Source: Microbacterium testaceum StLB037
GTDB lineage: Bacteria; Actinomycetota; Actinomycetes; Actinomycetales; Microbacteriaceae
Direction of reading: 5' to 3'
Assembly: GCF_900104345.1 (NCBI RefSeq)
Contig: NZ_FNJN01000008.1
Span: forward strand, 1 to 64,000
DNA length: 64,000 nucleotides
Shown here: positions 36,104 to 45,745 of the stretch, one piece after another
Numbering within the stretch: the first letter of the stretch is position 1
How the letters are laid out: the number at the start of each line of letters is the position of its first letter
The notes under the pieces: model-generated
Told to the model about the DNA's origin: nothing
Databases searched by the model: none
What the model saw: the letters and a program-made list of their open reading frames with translations, nothing else
Program-made: the position numbers and the translations under genes

Positions 36104-39100
36104 TCACTGCTTGAAGAACCCCGTCGATTTGAAAGGGTTGTTCTCATTAATAATGACACGAGTGTTTTTGAAATCGAAAACAAGACCATCTTGACCCGGT
36201 CTCCGGAATGGCGTCCCGTTCTTGAGGGCGGCTTCTATCTGCGCGAGAGAAGGTCGCGCTTGGCCATTCGCCCACCCGTCCCCGCTGTGGCCTCGTGCGA
36301 ACTGAGCTAGCTCGTCGACATCGTAGTTCGCCGCCTCTCCCTTGATCTCCTCCTGGGGGGCTCGACTCGAGTTCGCGTCTTTGAACACGTTGCTTTGAGG
36401 GCACGAGTACTCGAAGAAGGCTTCGGGGTCGCAGTTGGGTGAGCCGCTACCGGAGCGGGTGTCCGCCGCAGCGGATGCGTCTAGCGGGGACGCCGCGGCC
36501 TCGTTGCGTCGCACCCCAACGCCCGATGAATCACCACTCAGCGAGAGAAGGAGCATGCCGGTTGCCGCTCCTGCGGCAACGAGCCCGGCCGCGACGGCTG
36601 CCGCGGCCGCAGATTCCGCGGCTGCCGCGGCCCCTGTACTGAGCAGCGGAACGCTGGGCGACAATAGGCCGACCGATCCCATCGAGTGCCGTGCGGTCGG
36701 TTGCGACGTGGCCTTTGGCCTGACGACGTTCGCCTTCAACGGGTGCCCGGTGAACGTCTTGGACGGGCTGTACGACGACTGCTGCGTCCGCGCGCCGGTG
36801 TTCGACCACACCCCCGGCGCGGTGAACCGCGGCCGCACCGAGTGCCCGTCGGCCCAGTCGTACCGCCCCAGCGGCCGGTACCCGAGCAGGTCACGCGAGG
36901 TCACCGGGTTGCCCTCGACGTACGCGTACCCGTTCAAGGACGCGGGTGACTCGAGCACCCCCTCCCAGGAGTCCCGCGACAACCACGAACCCGACCGAGG
37001 GTCATACCCGCGCGAGTAGAACAGCGCCAGACCGGCGACGGGGTCGACGCGCTCGCCCGAGTGTCCGACCGAAGCGTTCCACCCCGCGGTGGAGAAGCCG
37101 GGGACGCCCCAGTCCGATCCACCCGACACCTGTGTGATCCGCGCGGTGCGGTCGGTCAGGGCGTCGCGGGCGTTCTGCACCGGGTTGTTCAGTGACGACC
37201 CCAGCCGTGTGTCCCCCACCTGCGCGATGGCGCTTCCCAACCGGTCGAGAAGATCCCAGGTCACGGAACCGGAGGTGCGGCCCTCGAGCAGCAGTTCCCC
37301 CGCGACGCCCCGAATCAGGGTGGTTGTCCCGGCGACGTCACTGGTGTCTTGGACGGGCTGCATGCCGTTCCACACGGTTGAGGTGTTCGTTGAGCCGTAG
37401 GCGCCGTTGGTGCTGGTGGAGACGCGGCGGCTGAGGGCGTCGTATTCGAACTGTGTGGAGCCGGAGGGGTCGGTGTACCCGGTGAGCTGTCCGAGTTCGT
37501 TCCACCGGTACGTCGCACCGGAGCCACCGCCCGTCACCGATGTGCGGTGCCCGTCGGCGTCGTACCCGTAGGTCTGTGCGCCGGCGGGCCCGCCGGTGGC
37601 GGAGACGAGCTGGTTCAGGCTGTTGAACTCTTGCGTCTGCTGGAACGAGGTATCGGTCGCTTTCACGGATCCGGTGGCGAGGGAGGCGGGAGGGCGGGGA
37701 ACACTCGCCCCGGACGCATCAACCATCGACACCGGATCCAGCACCCCCGATGAGGACGTGGCTGCGGAGTGCGACCATCCCGTGCGGTTACCGACCTGGT
37801 CGTACGCATAGTCGTCGGTTGCGCCGATGCTCTGCGTCGACCGGGTCAACCGGTTGTCGTTGTCGTACGCAAACGTCGTTGCGAGCTTGTCCAGGACCGT
37901 CGTTGACGCGTCCGATGTCCCAGGGAGAGCGCCTGCCGGCGCGATGCCTCCGGGGAGCGTCGACGTGGGTGCGGCGACGGTGCGGGTGGCCTCGGTCACA
38001 TTGCCGGCCGCGTCGTACCCGTAGAGGAGCGACAGCGTGGCGCCCTGAGGAAGCGACCCGGTATCCGAGGGCAGCGAGCGGTGTCCGAGGTAGGACGAGA
38101 CGGTGCTGCATCCGGGCTTGTCGACGGTGGAGGCCCGGAGTCCGGAGGCGTTCTCGTTCGTCACCACCGGGCACAACCCCTGGGTGCGCACCGCCCCCGG
38201 AACCGCGGGTCCCGCTACCGGTGATGCCGGTGGTGGGGTGGTCGAGGTGATCGCAGTGACCTGGCGGGCGGCGTCGTAGCCGTAGCGGGTGGAGACGCCG
38301 TTGGAGCGGTCGATGCCGGTGAGGTTCCCGGTCTTGTCATAGCCGTAGACGGCACTCCCCCACGGGCTCGACATGCGCGACACGCGGCCCGCCGCGTCGC
38401 GCTCGTAGTCGATCTTCTGACCGCCCGGGACGGTGAGCTGCGTGAGGGCACCGGCGCGGTCGTACGCGTAGGACAGCTCACGTCCTTGCTGATCGATCTG
38501 GGATGCCATCTGCCCGGTGGGGGTGTAGGTCCACCCGGTCGTGCCATGGGCGTTGGAGGCGGCGATGAGGCGCTGTTCCGCGTCGTACTCGAACCGGAGG
38601 ACATCGGAGACGGAGGCCTGTTCGGTGCGGTCGCCGCGCGCGTCGTAGCCGTAGGACACGGCCACACCCGAGGGTGCGACGACGCGGGACGTCATTCCGC
38701 GCTGGTCGTACTCGTAACGGGTGCGCCCACCCGCGGGGTCGGTTACGGTCACCGGCTGCCCGAGCGCGTTGTTCTCGTACGCGGACTGATTACCGCGTGC
38801 GTCGGTGACGGCTGCGAGCACCCCGAGCTCGTCATAGGCATACCGCGTGACCCCACCCGTCGGGTCTGTGACGGTCGCGAGCTGCCCGTGCTCCTCGTAG
38901 GTGTAGGCGCTGGCGTGACCGAGTGCATCCGACGTGGAGGTCAGTTGCCCGGCCGTGTCGTAGGTGAACGTCGTCGATTCGCCGAGGGCATTCGTCACGC
39001 TGGTCCGGCGGCCTGCGACATCCCATGTGGCGCGGGTCACGCTTCCGTCCGGATCGGTCACCGCAACGACGTTGCCGAGGACATCGTGCTCGTAGCGGGT

Positions 39101-42100
39101 CGTGTTGCCGGCGGCGTCCGTCGACTCCGTGACCTGACCGGTCGCATCGTAGGCGAACGTTGTCGTCCGGCCGGTCGGGTCGGTGACGGAGACGAGCTGG
39201 CCTGCCGCGTCGTACGCGTAGGAGGTGGTGCCGTCCGCGTTCGTGATCTTCGCGAGTTGGCCCGCCGCATCCCGCTCGTACATCGTGGTGTTACCGAGGC
39301 GATCCGTTGTCCCGACCACCTGACCGTCGGCGTTGTAGGTGTAGCCGGTGCGTTGACCGGTGGGGTCGATGACGGAGATGACCTGATCGAGTGCGTCGTA
39401 CTCGTAGGTCGTCGTGTTCCCTGCACCGTCGGCGACGGAGCTCACTCGCCCCACGGCGTCGTACGCGGTGTGCTGCGCGACACCGGTCGGGCCCTTCGTC
39501 GAGGTGACGCGACCGAGCGCATCGACCTCGTTCTTCGTCTCCGCTCCGCGGGGGTCGGCCTGCGTCACCGGGACACCGGACGCGTCGAAAGTCTGCTTCC
39601 ACGATCGCCCCGCGGAATCGATGGCTTCGACCGGACGCGCGAGCACGTCGAGCACGAAGCGGGTCTGACGGCCGGCCGCGTCGGTGGTGCCGGTGAGGCC
39701 ATCTTCCTTGTCGTACGTGTACGAGGTGGTGCCGCCTGTCGCATCCGTGGCGCTGACGATGCGGAAGAGCGCGTCCCAGGTGTAACGGGTGGCGTTTCCG
39801 GCGGGGTCGGTAGCGGAGGTGAGGTTCCCATTCAGGTCGTACGCGAACCGCGACACCCGCCCCAGAGCGTCGGTGACGGCGGTGAGCTTGTCCCGCGCAT
39901 CCCACGCGTACCGGGTCACCCGACCGAGAGGGTCGGTCGAGGCGATCAGGCGGTTCCCGTCGTCATACGCGAAGCGGGTGGTCCGGCCCAACGGGTCGGT
40001 GCTCGCGACCCGGTTTCCGCGTCCATCGACCTCGTACGCGAACACCGCTCCCGACGGCAGAGTCGTCCGAACGAGGTTGCCGGACCCGTCGACGCCGTAG
40101 GTGATGACGGATCCGTCGGCCTGCACGGTCTTCGTCAAAGCTCCCCGGTCGTTGTACCCGTAGCTCGTGACCCGACCGAGGGCGTCCGTGCGCGAGGCGA
40201 CAGTTCCCTTCGGGGTGTACGTGTACGCGGTGGTGTTCCCGGCGGCATCCGTCACCCCGGTCACATTCCCGGCGGCGTCGTAGGCGTAGGAGGTGGTGCG
40301 TCCCGCCGCGTCGGTGAAGGCCGTGACGTTGTTGTCGTCGTCGTAGGTCCACGACTGCTCACCACCGGCGGGGTCGGTGATCTTCGTAATGCGCGAACGG
40401 GAGTCGAACGCGTAGGTGTGAATGCGGCCTTCCTGATCCGTATAGGTCGTCTGCCCCGCCTCGTAGGCGAAGTGACGCTCGTTACCGGCGGCATCCCACT
40501 GCCGCACGACGCGCCCCGCGTCGTCGTAGGCGTTGCGCAGATACGTCGCCCCCAGCGCGTCGGTCATCGTGACGATGCGGTGCGACCCGTCGTAGGCGAA
40601 GGTCTTCGCTCCGCCGTCGGGCGAGGCGATGCGGGTGAGGTCGCCGTTGCCGTCGTACCCGAGCGACCAGGCGCGGCCATCGGGCAGCGTAAGGGCGGTG
40701 ATCCGCCCGGCGTCGTCGGAGTCGACCCGCACACGCTGACCGCTCGCGTCGGTGATCGCGGTCAGTGCCACGAACTGCTGCGTTCTCGAAGGGGTGCCGT
40801 AGGTGAGGGTGGTGGCGCGACCGGTGGTGTCGACAGCGCGGGTCATCTCCCCGATGCCGTCCTGGTCGGCGGCGTCGAAGTCCCATGTCTCCCCGGCGCG
40901 CGACGACATCCGCAAGATGCCGCCTCCGGCTTCGACCAAGTGGAGGCCCTCGCCACGGGGATCGATGTAGCCCCCTGTCCCATCGGGTTCGAACATGATC
41001 GACGCCCCATCGCCGCGCACGACCATGACGGAATGGTCATCGAAACGCTGCGCGTGACCGCCGAGCGCAAAACTCCAGCCCGCACCGACACGACCCAGCC
41101 GACCGTCCTGCGCGTTGTAGACGAGGGAGACATCCGTCGCGGAGCCGCCCGCGCTCGGGAGGGAGAAGAGGTGTTCGGTTTCGACGAGGTTGCCGGTCGA
41201 GAACGACACCGGGTCAGCGCCGTAGTGCTGCCAGTTGCGGTAGCCGAGCTGGTACCAACGCGACAACTCCGCGGCGGAGGGGCGAGCGGGCCACCCGCCC
41301 GTGACCGGATTCGTGCAGGAGAAGCCCTTCGACTCGAGATATTTCCCGACGCCGGTGAAAGCACCGTTCACGACCGAGTCCCACCCGTTGTCGATCACGG
41401 GGCGGTCGAAGTTGTGGTCCATGTACAGGGCTTCCATGTGCACCACCGCCCCCGGCAGCCCCAGGTACTCCTCCCGCGGGAAGTCCGCCGTCGGAGCCTT
41501 CACCCGTCCGGGCCGGCCGGTGTATCCGCGCATCTCCGACAGCAACGACTCGCGCAGGGCATCGCTGTCTCCGCCGCGGGAGAACAACTGCGTTCCGCCA
41601 TTGAGGGCATTGCCCCAGGCAGTACCCTGGTTGGTTCCGAACGCGACCGTCAACGTCACGTCCGGGTTGTGGGATGCAGCGATCGCGCGCCGCGTCTGCG
41701 CCGATACGAAACGCTGGTCCGCGCCTCGCGTCAGCGTGACGTCCGCTGCGCACCGCTCGCGGAGCATCGCCGCCATCTGATCGGCCAACCGCACGTTCAA
41801 CGGCAGTTCTGTGATGCGCGGGCCGGGAGAGTTCGCCCACCCCGCATCATCGTCGGGATCCAGCACGATCCGGGGCACCGGAGTCGTCTGCACCGGTGTG
41901 CCGATGACGACGAACTGCGACAAGTGCTCCGACTCCGCTCGCACCGCATGCGCGTCCGCGTCGTAATACGACGGGAGCTGCTGCCAGGGGTCGCCGGGAC
42001 TTTCCCGCGTCACGACACGAAGACTGTCGAGGTCCACGCCTGACCGCGTCAGCGAATCGGGGTCGACATCGAGCTGCAGGCTCACGCCGGGCCGCACGTT

Positions 42101-42577
42101 CTTCGCAACTTCGATACCGGACGAGTCGTCTTTCTCGAGCGTGTACGACGCGGGGAACTGGGTGACGTCGTCACCGGCCTCCGTGTGGGCACGGATCTCG
42201 ACGGGAGGAGCGGCGACCACACCCCCTGTCTCGGACGCAGCCGAGACCGCGGCACCGTCGTCCAACGCAACGGCCCTCACCGTCAACTTCTCGTCGGCCT
42301 CGTGACCGGAGAACTCCGCTCGAACACCGGCAGCATCCGCATCCAGCACCGCGCCCTCTCCTGGTTCGAGCGTGGCTTCTGCCGATGTGCCCTCGTCGAC
42401 CGCGGTAGCGGACGCGCGGGCGGCAGGAGCCGCGGCAGCGCGCACGCGATCAAGGATCTGCTGTTGCACGTCGGCCGGACGGGTCACGGGTCGCTCGACG
42501 GCGTGGACGGACCCACCCGTCACGACCAGAGCCGCGACCAGGACGGCAGCGCACGCACTTCTCACCATCGTGCTCAC
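36104..42577 (-). CDS. Secreted RHS-repeat polymorphic toxin with N-terminal amidase-like domain
   Basis: Encodes 2157 residues. A signal peptide ends near residue 27 (AAVLVAALVVTGGSVHAV). Residues 236-415 resemble an Amidase_3 (N-acetylmuramoyl-alanine amidase) fold, but the first zinc motif reads VLDPDDDAG and the later His motif is lost, although E382 (VVHMEALY) remains. RHS N-terminal segment about 455-560; then dozens of YD repeats (YAYDAAGNVTG-type) to about 1700. The core motif GLALFYSRGYDPRSGSWLSR lies near 1850. The variable tail is about 1901-2157: a hydrophobic Ala/Gly helix (1980-2013) and a final ~75-residue toxin-like domain ending NPFKSTGFF. GTG 42577 overlaps the stop of the upstream surface-protein gene. 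Confidence 0.92.
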   Translation of the reverse strand: MSTMVRSACAAVLVAALVVTGGSVHAVERPVTRPADVQQQILDRVRAAAAPAARASATAVDEGTSAEATLEPGEGAVLDADAAGVRAEFSGHEADEKLTVRAVALDDGAAVSAASETGGVVAAPPVEIRAHTEAGDDVTQFPASYTLEKDDSSGIEVAKNVRPGVSLQLDVDPDSLTRSGVDLDSLRVVTRESPGDPWQQLPSYYDADAHAVRAESEHLSQFVVIGTPVQTTPVPRIVLDPDDDAGWANSPGPRITELPLNVRLADQMAAMLRERCAADVTLTRGADQRFVSAQTRRAIAASHNPDVTLTVAFGTNQGTAWGNALNGGTQLFSRGGDSDALRESLLSEMRGYTGRPGRVKAPTADFPREEYLGLPGAVVHMEALYMDHNFDRPVIDNGWDSVVNGAFTGVGKYLESKGFSCTNPVTGGWPARPSAAELSRWYQLGYRNWQHYGADPVSFSTGNLVETEHLFSLPSAGGSATDVSLVYNAQDGRLGRVGAGWSFALGGHAQRFDDHSVMVVRGDGASIMFEPDGTGGYIDPRGEGLHLVEAGGGILRMSSRAGETWDFDAADQDGIGEMTRAVDTTGRATTLTYGTPSRTQQFVALTAITDASGQRVRVDSDDAGRITALTLPDGRAWSLGYDGNGDLTRIASPDGGAKTFAYDGSHRIVTMTDALGATYLRNAYDDAGRVVRQWDAAGNERHFAYEAGQTTYTDQEGRIHTYAFDSRSRITKITDPAGGEQSWTYDDDNNVTAFTDAAGRTTSYAYDAAGNVTGVTDAAGNTTAYTYTPKGTVASRTDALGRVTSYGYNDRGALTKTVQADGSVITYGVDGSGNLVRTTLPSGAVFAYEVDGRGNRVASTDPLGRTTRFAYDDGNRLIASTDPLGRVTRYAWDARDKLTAVTDALGRVSRFAYDLNGNLTSATDPAGNATRYTWDALFRIVSATDATGGTTSYTYDKEDGLTGTTDAAGRQTRFVLDVLARPVEAIDSAGRSWKQTFDASGVPVTQADPRGAETKNEVDALGRVTSTKGPTGVAQHTAYDAVGRVSSVADGAGNTTTYEYDALDQVISVIDPTGQRTGYTYNADGQVVGTTDRLGNTTMYERDAAGQLAKITNADGTTSYAYDAAGQLVSVTDPTGRTTTFAYDATGQVTESTDAAGNTTRYEHDVLGNVVAVTDPDGSVTRATWDVAGRRTSVTNALGESTTFTYDTAGQLTSTSDALGHASAYTYEEHGQLATVTDPTGGVTRYAYDELGVLAAVTDARGNQSAYENNALGQPVTVTDPAGGRTRYEYDQRGMTSRVVAPSGVAVSYGYDARGDRTEQASVSDVLRFEYDAEQRLIAASNAHGTTGWTYTPTGQMASQIDQQGRELSYAYDRAGALTQLTVPGGQKIDYERDAAGRVSRMSSPWGSAVYGYDKTGNLTGIDRSNGVSTRYGYDAARQVTAITSTTPPPASPVAGPAVPGAVRTQGLCPVVTNENASGLRASTVDKPGCSTVSSYLGHRSLPSDTGSLPQGATLSLLYGYDAAGNVTEATRTVAAPTSTLPGGIAPAGALPGTSDASTTVLDKLATTFAYDNDNRLTRSTQSIGATDDYAYDQVGNRTGWSHSAATSSSGVLDPVSMVDASGASVPRPPASLATGSVKATDTSFQQTQEFNSLNQLVSATGGPAGAQTYGYDADGHRTSVTGGGSGATYRWNELGQLTGYTDPSGSTQFEYDALSRRVSTSTNGAYGSTNTSTVWNGMQPVQDTSDVAGTTTLIRGVAGELLLEGRTSGSVTWDLLDRLGSAIAQVGDTRLGSSLNNPVQNARDALTDRTARITQVSGGSDWGVPGFSTAGWNASVGHSGERVDPVAGLALFYSRGYDPRSGSWLSRDSWEGVLESPASLNGYAYVEGNPVTSRDLLGYRPLGRYDWADGHSVRPRFTAPGVWSNTGARTQQSSYSPSKTFTGHPLKANVVRPKATSQPTARHSMGSVGLLSPSVPLLSTGAAAAAESAAAAAVAAGLVAAGAATGMLLLSLSGDSSGVGVRRNEAAASPLDASAAADTRSGSGSPNCDPEAFFEYSCPQSNVFKDANSSRAPQEEIKGEAANYDVDELAQFARGHSGDGWANGQARPSLAQIEAALKNGTPFRRPGQDGLVFDFKNTRVIINENNPFKSTGFFKQ

Positions 42578-43218
42578 GCGCGGACCTCCGCACCTTCACT
42601 GGCGTCACGTCTCGGGCGGCGGCGCGCGCGCACCGCCAGCGCGCCCGCACCGCCGATGATCAATGCCGCCCCGACACCGACCGCCCAGGGAACCCCATCC
42701 CCGTCCTGACCCGTCGTCGCGAGCTTCTGCCGGTAGAGCGCGTACGCCTGGAGGCTCACCGCGTCGGCGACGCCGTCACCATCGAGGTCCTCCGAGCCGG
42801 TCGCACACGTCGCGGTCCCGCAGATGACGAATTCCACCCAGTCGGGGACCCCATCCCCATCCGTGTCCTCACGGCCGGATGCGCAGATGTCGGAACCGCA
42901 CACCAGTCGCTCCACAAAATCCGGGATGCCGTCGCCGTCCGCGTCGGCGCGGGGATCTGCGCAGCGCGTCGTCCCGCACGACGCAACCTCGACAGCGTCG
43001 GCGATCCCGTCACCGTCGACGTCCTCTGTGCCCGTGGCGCATGTCGAACTGCCGCACACCACGCGTTCGATCGTGTCGGGAATGGTGTCTCCGTCGACGT
43101 CGCCGGCGCTGACGGAGGTGACCGGACCCGAAGCACGGGCGGCGATCGGCGACAGCGTCAGAGCGCCGACGAGGGCGAGAAGGACCGCGACGGACGCGGC
43201 GAAGCGAGGAGAGGGCAC
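42574..43218 (-). CDS. Sortase-type surface protein with calcium-binding-like repeats
   Basis: Encodes 214 residues. Signal peptide at 1-30 (VAVLLALVGALTLSPIAARA). Four 26-residue repeats run from about residue 40, each D-DGDGI-D--E----CG---CA with the DxDxDG calcium-loop pattern of thrombospondin type-3/dockerin-like repeats and a CG-x3-CA pair. A fifth repeat is partial. At residue 166 LATTG, then a hydrophobic span and VRARRRPRRD form a cell-wall sorting signal of the LAxTG kind used by class E sortases. The stop overlaps the rhs GTG (GTGA), so this protein and the RHS protein are made together. Confidence 0.8.
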   Translation of the reverse strand: MPSPRFAASVAVLLALVGALTLSPIAARASGPVTSVSAGDVDGDTIPDTIERVVCGSSTCATGTEDVDGDGIADAVEVASCGTTRCADPRADADGDGIPDFVERLVCGSDICASGREDTDGDGVPDWVEFVICGTATCATGSEDLDGDGVADAVSLQAYALYRQKLATTGQDGDGVPWAVGVGAALIIGGAGALAVRARRRPRRDASEGAEVRA

Positions 43219-43389
43219 ACGTCAGGATGGCGTCTGCTTCGACCCTAGAAAACGCGGAGGCGCGGAAAATCAAGGGTTTTAAACGCAAAATCCACCCGCG
43301 GTTTCACCCTCGACGCGGTTGAGCCAGCTCTGCCTTCACCCGCTTGTCGGGGTGCTGGCTGTCCGAGGAAGGTCGAGCCGCGGCGGAGT

Positions 43390-44307
43390 TCACGCGTGCC
43401 GCGAGTCGTGCTCCACGTGCCCCGCCGGCTCGAGCTGGAACGTCGAGTGCTCCACGTCGAAGTGGTCGGCGAGGCACGTCTGCAGCGACGCGAGGATCGC
43501 GGCCGCGCGCCCATCGGTCAGGGCTGCGTCCTCGACGATGACGTGCGCGCTGAACACCGGGGCGCCACGCGTGAGCTGCCACACGTGCACGTCGTGCACG
43601 TCCACCACCCCGTCCGCCTCGCGGAGATGCTCGCGGATCTCGGCGACGTGAACGCCGACGGGCGCCGATTCCGTCAGCACGACCACGACCTCGCGCAGGA
43701 GACCGATGGCCCGCGGCACGATCATCACGGCGATGAACAGCGAGGCGATGGCATCCGCCTGCGTGAATCCGGTCGTCACGATCACGATGGCGGCGACGAT
43801 CACGGCGGCGGAGCCGATGAGGTCGCCGAGCACCTCGAGGTAGGCGCCGCGCACGTTGATGCTGCGCTTCTGCGCGCGCGAGAGCAGGAACATCGACACC
43901 GCGTTGGCCACGAGGCCGACGACCGCGACGACGAGCATGAGCGCGCCGTGCACCTCGGCTTCGGCGGGGGTCAGGAGGCGCTGCACCGCCTCGACGCCGA
44001 TCCACGCGCACAGCACGATGAGGATCACGCCGTTCGCGAGGGCTCCCAGGACTTCGGCGCGCTGGTAGCCGAACGTGCGGCGATCATCCGCCGGGCGCGC
44101 GGCGATCGCGGTGGCGATCAGCGCCACCACCAGGGCTGCGGCATCGGTGAACATGTGCGCCGCGTCGGCCAGCAGCGCCAACGATCCGGTCAGGATCGCG
44201 CCCACGACCTGCACGACCATCACCGTGGCCGTCAGGGCCAGGGCGGTCGCCAGCAGGCGCCTATTGCTGGCATCCCGGATGCCACCGGAGGGCGCGTGAT
44301 CGTGCAT
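43390..44307 (-). CDS. Cation diffusion facilitator (Zn/Co/Cd exporter)
   Basis: Encodes 305 residues with six transmembrane spans. The metal-site motifs are ALLADAAHMFTDAAALVVAL (TM2) and LEVLGDLIGSAAVIVAAIVI (TM5), the H/D sets of the zinc CDF group near ZitB/CzcD. The short N-terminus starts MHDHAPSGG. A ~90-residue cytosolic C-terminal domain follows (VHVAEIREHLREADGVVDVH). Proton-coupled export of divalent metal is expected. TAGCCT at 44314-44319 stands six bases before the ATG (leaderless). Confidence 0.92.
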   Translation of the reverse strand: MHDHAPSGGIRDASNRRLLATALALTATVMVVQVVGAILTGSLALLADAAHMFTDAAALVVALIATAIAARPADDRRTFGYQRAEVLGALANGVILIVLCAWIGVEAVQRLLTPAEAEVHGALMLVVAVVGLVANAVSMFLLSRAQKRSINVRGAYLEVLGDLIGSAAVIVAAIVIVTTGFTQADAIASLFIAVMIVPRAIGLLREVVVVLTESAPVGVHVAEIREHLREADGVVDVHDVHVWQLTRGAPVFSAHVIVEDAALTDGRAAAILASLQTCLADHFDVEHSTFQLEPAGHVEHDSRHA

Positions 44308-44313
44308 AGCTCA

Positions 44314-44319
44314 AGGCTA
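44314..44319 (-). promoter_or_regulatory. Leaderless -10 element (TAGCCT) of the CDF gene
   Basis: On the minus strand TAGCCT, six bases (TGAGCT), then the ATG at 44307; no Shine-Dalgarno. Confidence 0.5.
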
Positions 44320-44385
44320 GATCGGGCACAGGCTCGGCCGCGTCGGTTCGAGCAACTCGGGAATGAGAACGGGTGTCGGTCTCGC

Positions 44386-44982
44386 TCAGAGCGTCTCGAG
44401 CAGTGGCGCCAACTCGCGGAACGCCCGCGACCGGTGCGATGCCGCGTTCTTCTCCGCGGCCGTCCACTCCCCCACGGTCCGTTCCTCGCCCGCGGGCTGG
44501 CCGTCGGGGATGAAGATCGGGTCGTAGCCGAAACCGCCGGGGCCGGCGGGTGCCGTCGCCAGACGCCCGGGCCAACGGCCCTCGACCGTCTGCTCCCCGC
44601 CGTCCGGACGCACCAGCGCGATCACCGACACGAACTGCGCCGTGCGATGCGGGTCGGCGACATCCGACAACTGGTCGAGCAGCAGCTCGAGGTTGGCGGT
44701 CGCGTCCTTCTTGTGTCCCGCCCAGTACGCCGAGAAGACGCCCGGCGATCCGCCCAGTACGTCGACCGCCACGCCCGAGTCGTCGGCCAGCGCCGGCAGA
44801 CCCGTGTGCGCCGCGGCCGCGCGGGCCTTGATCAGCGCGTTCGCGGCGAAGGTCACGCCGTCTTCGACCGGCTCGGGCCCGTCGTATCCGACGACCTCGA
44901 GGTCGGGGCGCACCTCGGCGACGATCGCCTGGAACTCCTCGACCTTGTGCGGGTTGTGCGTCGCCAGGACGATGCGCGCCAT
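44386..44982 (-). CDS. rdgB: Non-canonical purine NTP pyrophosphatase (RdgB/HAM1)
   Basis: Hydrolyses dITP, XTP and ITP to monophosphates, keeping them out of nucleic acids. The 198-residue product has VLATHNPHKVEEFQAI at the start, LADDSGVAVDVLGGSPGVFS, GFGYDPIFIPDGQ, and SHRSRAFREL near the end, all diagnostic. One base separates the rph stop from its ATG, so it is third in murI-rph-rdgB. Confidence 0.96.
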   Translation of the reverse strand: MARIVLATHNPHKVEEFQAIVAEVRPDLEVVGYDGPEPVEDGVTFAANALIKARAAAAHTGLPALADDSGVAVDVLGGSPGVFSAYWAGHKKDATANLELLLDQLSDVADPHRTAQFVSVIALVRPDGGEQTVEGRWPGRLATAPAGPGGFGYDPIFIPDGQPAGEERTVGEWTAAEKNAASHRSRAFRELAPLLETL

Positions 44983-44983
44983 G

Positions 44984-45709
44984 TCAGGCCTCGAGCACCG
45001 AGGTCTGGATGCCGCGCAGCTCGGCGCAGCCGTTCACACCCAGCTCGAGCAGCTGATCGAGCTCGCGCTTGTCGAACGGCGCACCCTCGGCGGTGCCCTG
45101 CACCTCGACGAACAGGCCACGGCCGGTGACGACGACGTTCATGTCGGTCTCGGCCCGCACGTCCTCGACGTAGGCGAGGTCGAGCATGGGCTCTCCGTCG
45201 ATGATGCCCACCGACACCGCCGCGACCGAGTCGCGCAGCACCTCTGCGCGCTGACCGATGAACTTTTTCTCGCGGCCCCAGGCGATGGCATCCGCCAAGG
45301 CCACATACGCACCCGTGATCGCCGCGGTGCGCGTGCCACCGTCGGCCTGCAGCACGTCGCAGTCGATGACGATCGTGTTCTCGCCCAGTGCCTTGGTGTC
45401 GACGACGGCACGGAGCGCGCGGCCGATCAGGCGCGAGATCTCGTGCGTGCGACCGCCGACCTTGCCCTTGATCGACTCGCGATCGTTGCGGCTGTTCGTC
45501 GCGCGCGGGAGCATCGCGTACTCGGCGGTGACCCAGCCCTTGCCCTTGCCGGTCAGCCAGCGCGGCACGCCGTTCGTGAATGACGCGGTGCACAGCACCT
45601 TCGTGCCACCGAAGGTGACGAGAGCCGAGCCCTCGGCGTGCGCCGACCAGCCGCGCTCGATGGTGACGGGGCGGAGCTGGTCGTTGGTGCGACCGTCTTT
45701 GCGGGTCAT
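44984..45709 (-). CDS. rph: Ribonuclease PH
   Basis: Phosphorolytic 3'-5' exoribonuclease that trims tRNA 3' ends. The 241-residue product starts [20 protein letters not shown], with [37 protein letters not shown] and [23 protein letters not shown] 45709 is chosen over an in-frame ATG 33 bases upstream because GGAGG lies four bases before it and the product matches RNase PH length. Second gene of murI-rph-rdgB. Confidence 0.97.
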   Translation of the reverse strand: MTRKDGRTNDQLRPVTIERGWSAHAEGSALVTFGGTKVLCTASFTNGVPRWLTGKGKGWVTAEYAMLPRATNSRNDRESIKGKVGGRTHEISRLIGRALRAVVDTKALGENTIVIDCDVLQADGGTRTAAITGAYVALADAIAWGREKKFIGQRAEVLRDSVAAVSVGIIDGEPMLDLAYVEDVRAETDMNVVVTGRGLFVEVQGTAEGAPFDKRELDQLLELGVNGCAELRGIQTSVLEA

Positions 45710-45745
45710 GAGTCCTCCAGAGGAACGGGAAATGGATGCCACGCC

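Noticed and set aside
38486..42043. A 1185-codon plus-strand frame opposite the RHS gene
   Set aside because: It repeats because the RHS YD repeats repeat; it has no domain, start signal or independent composition.
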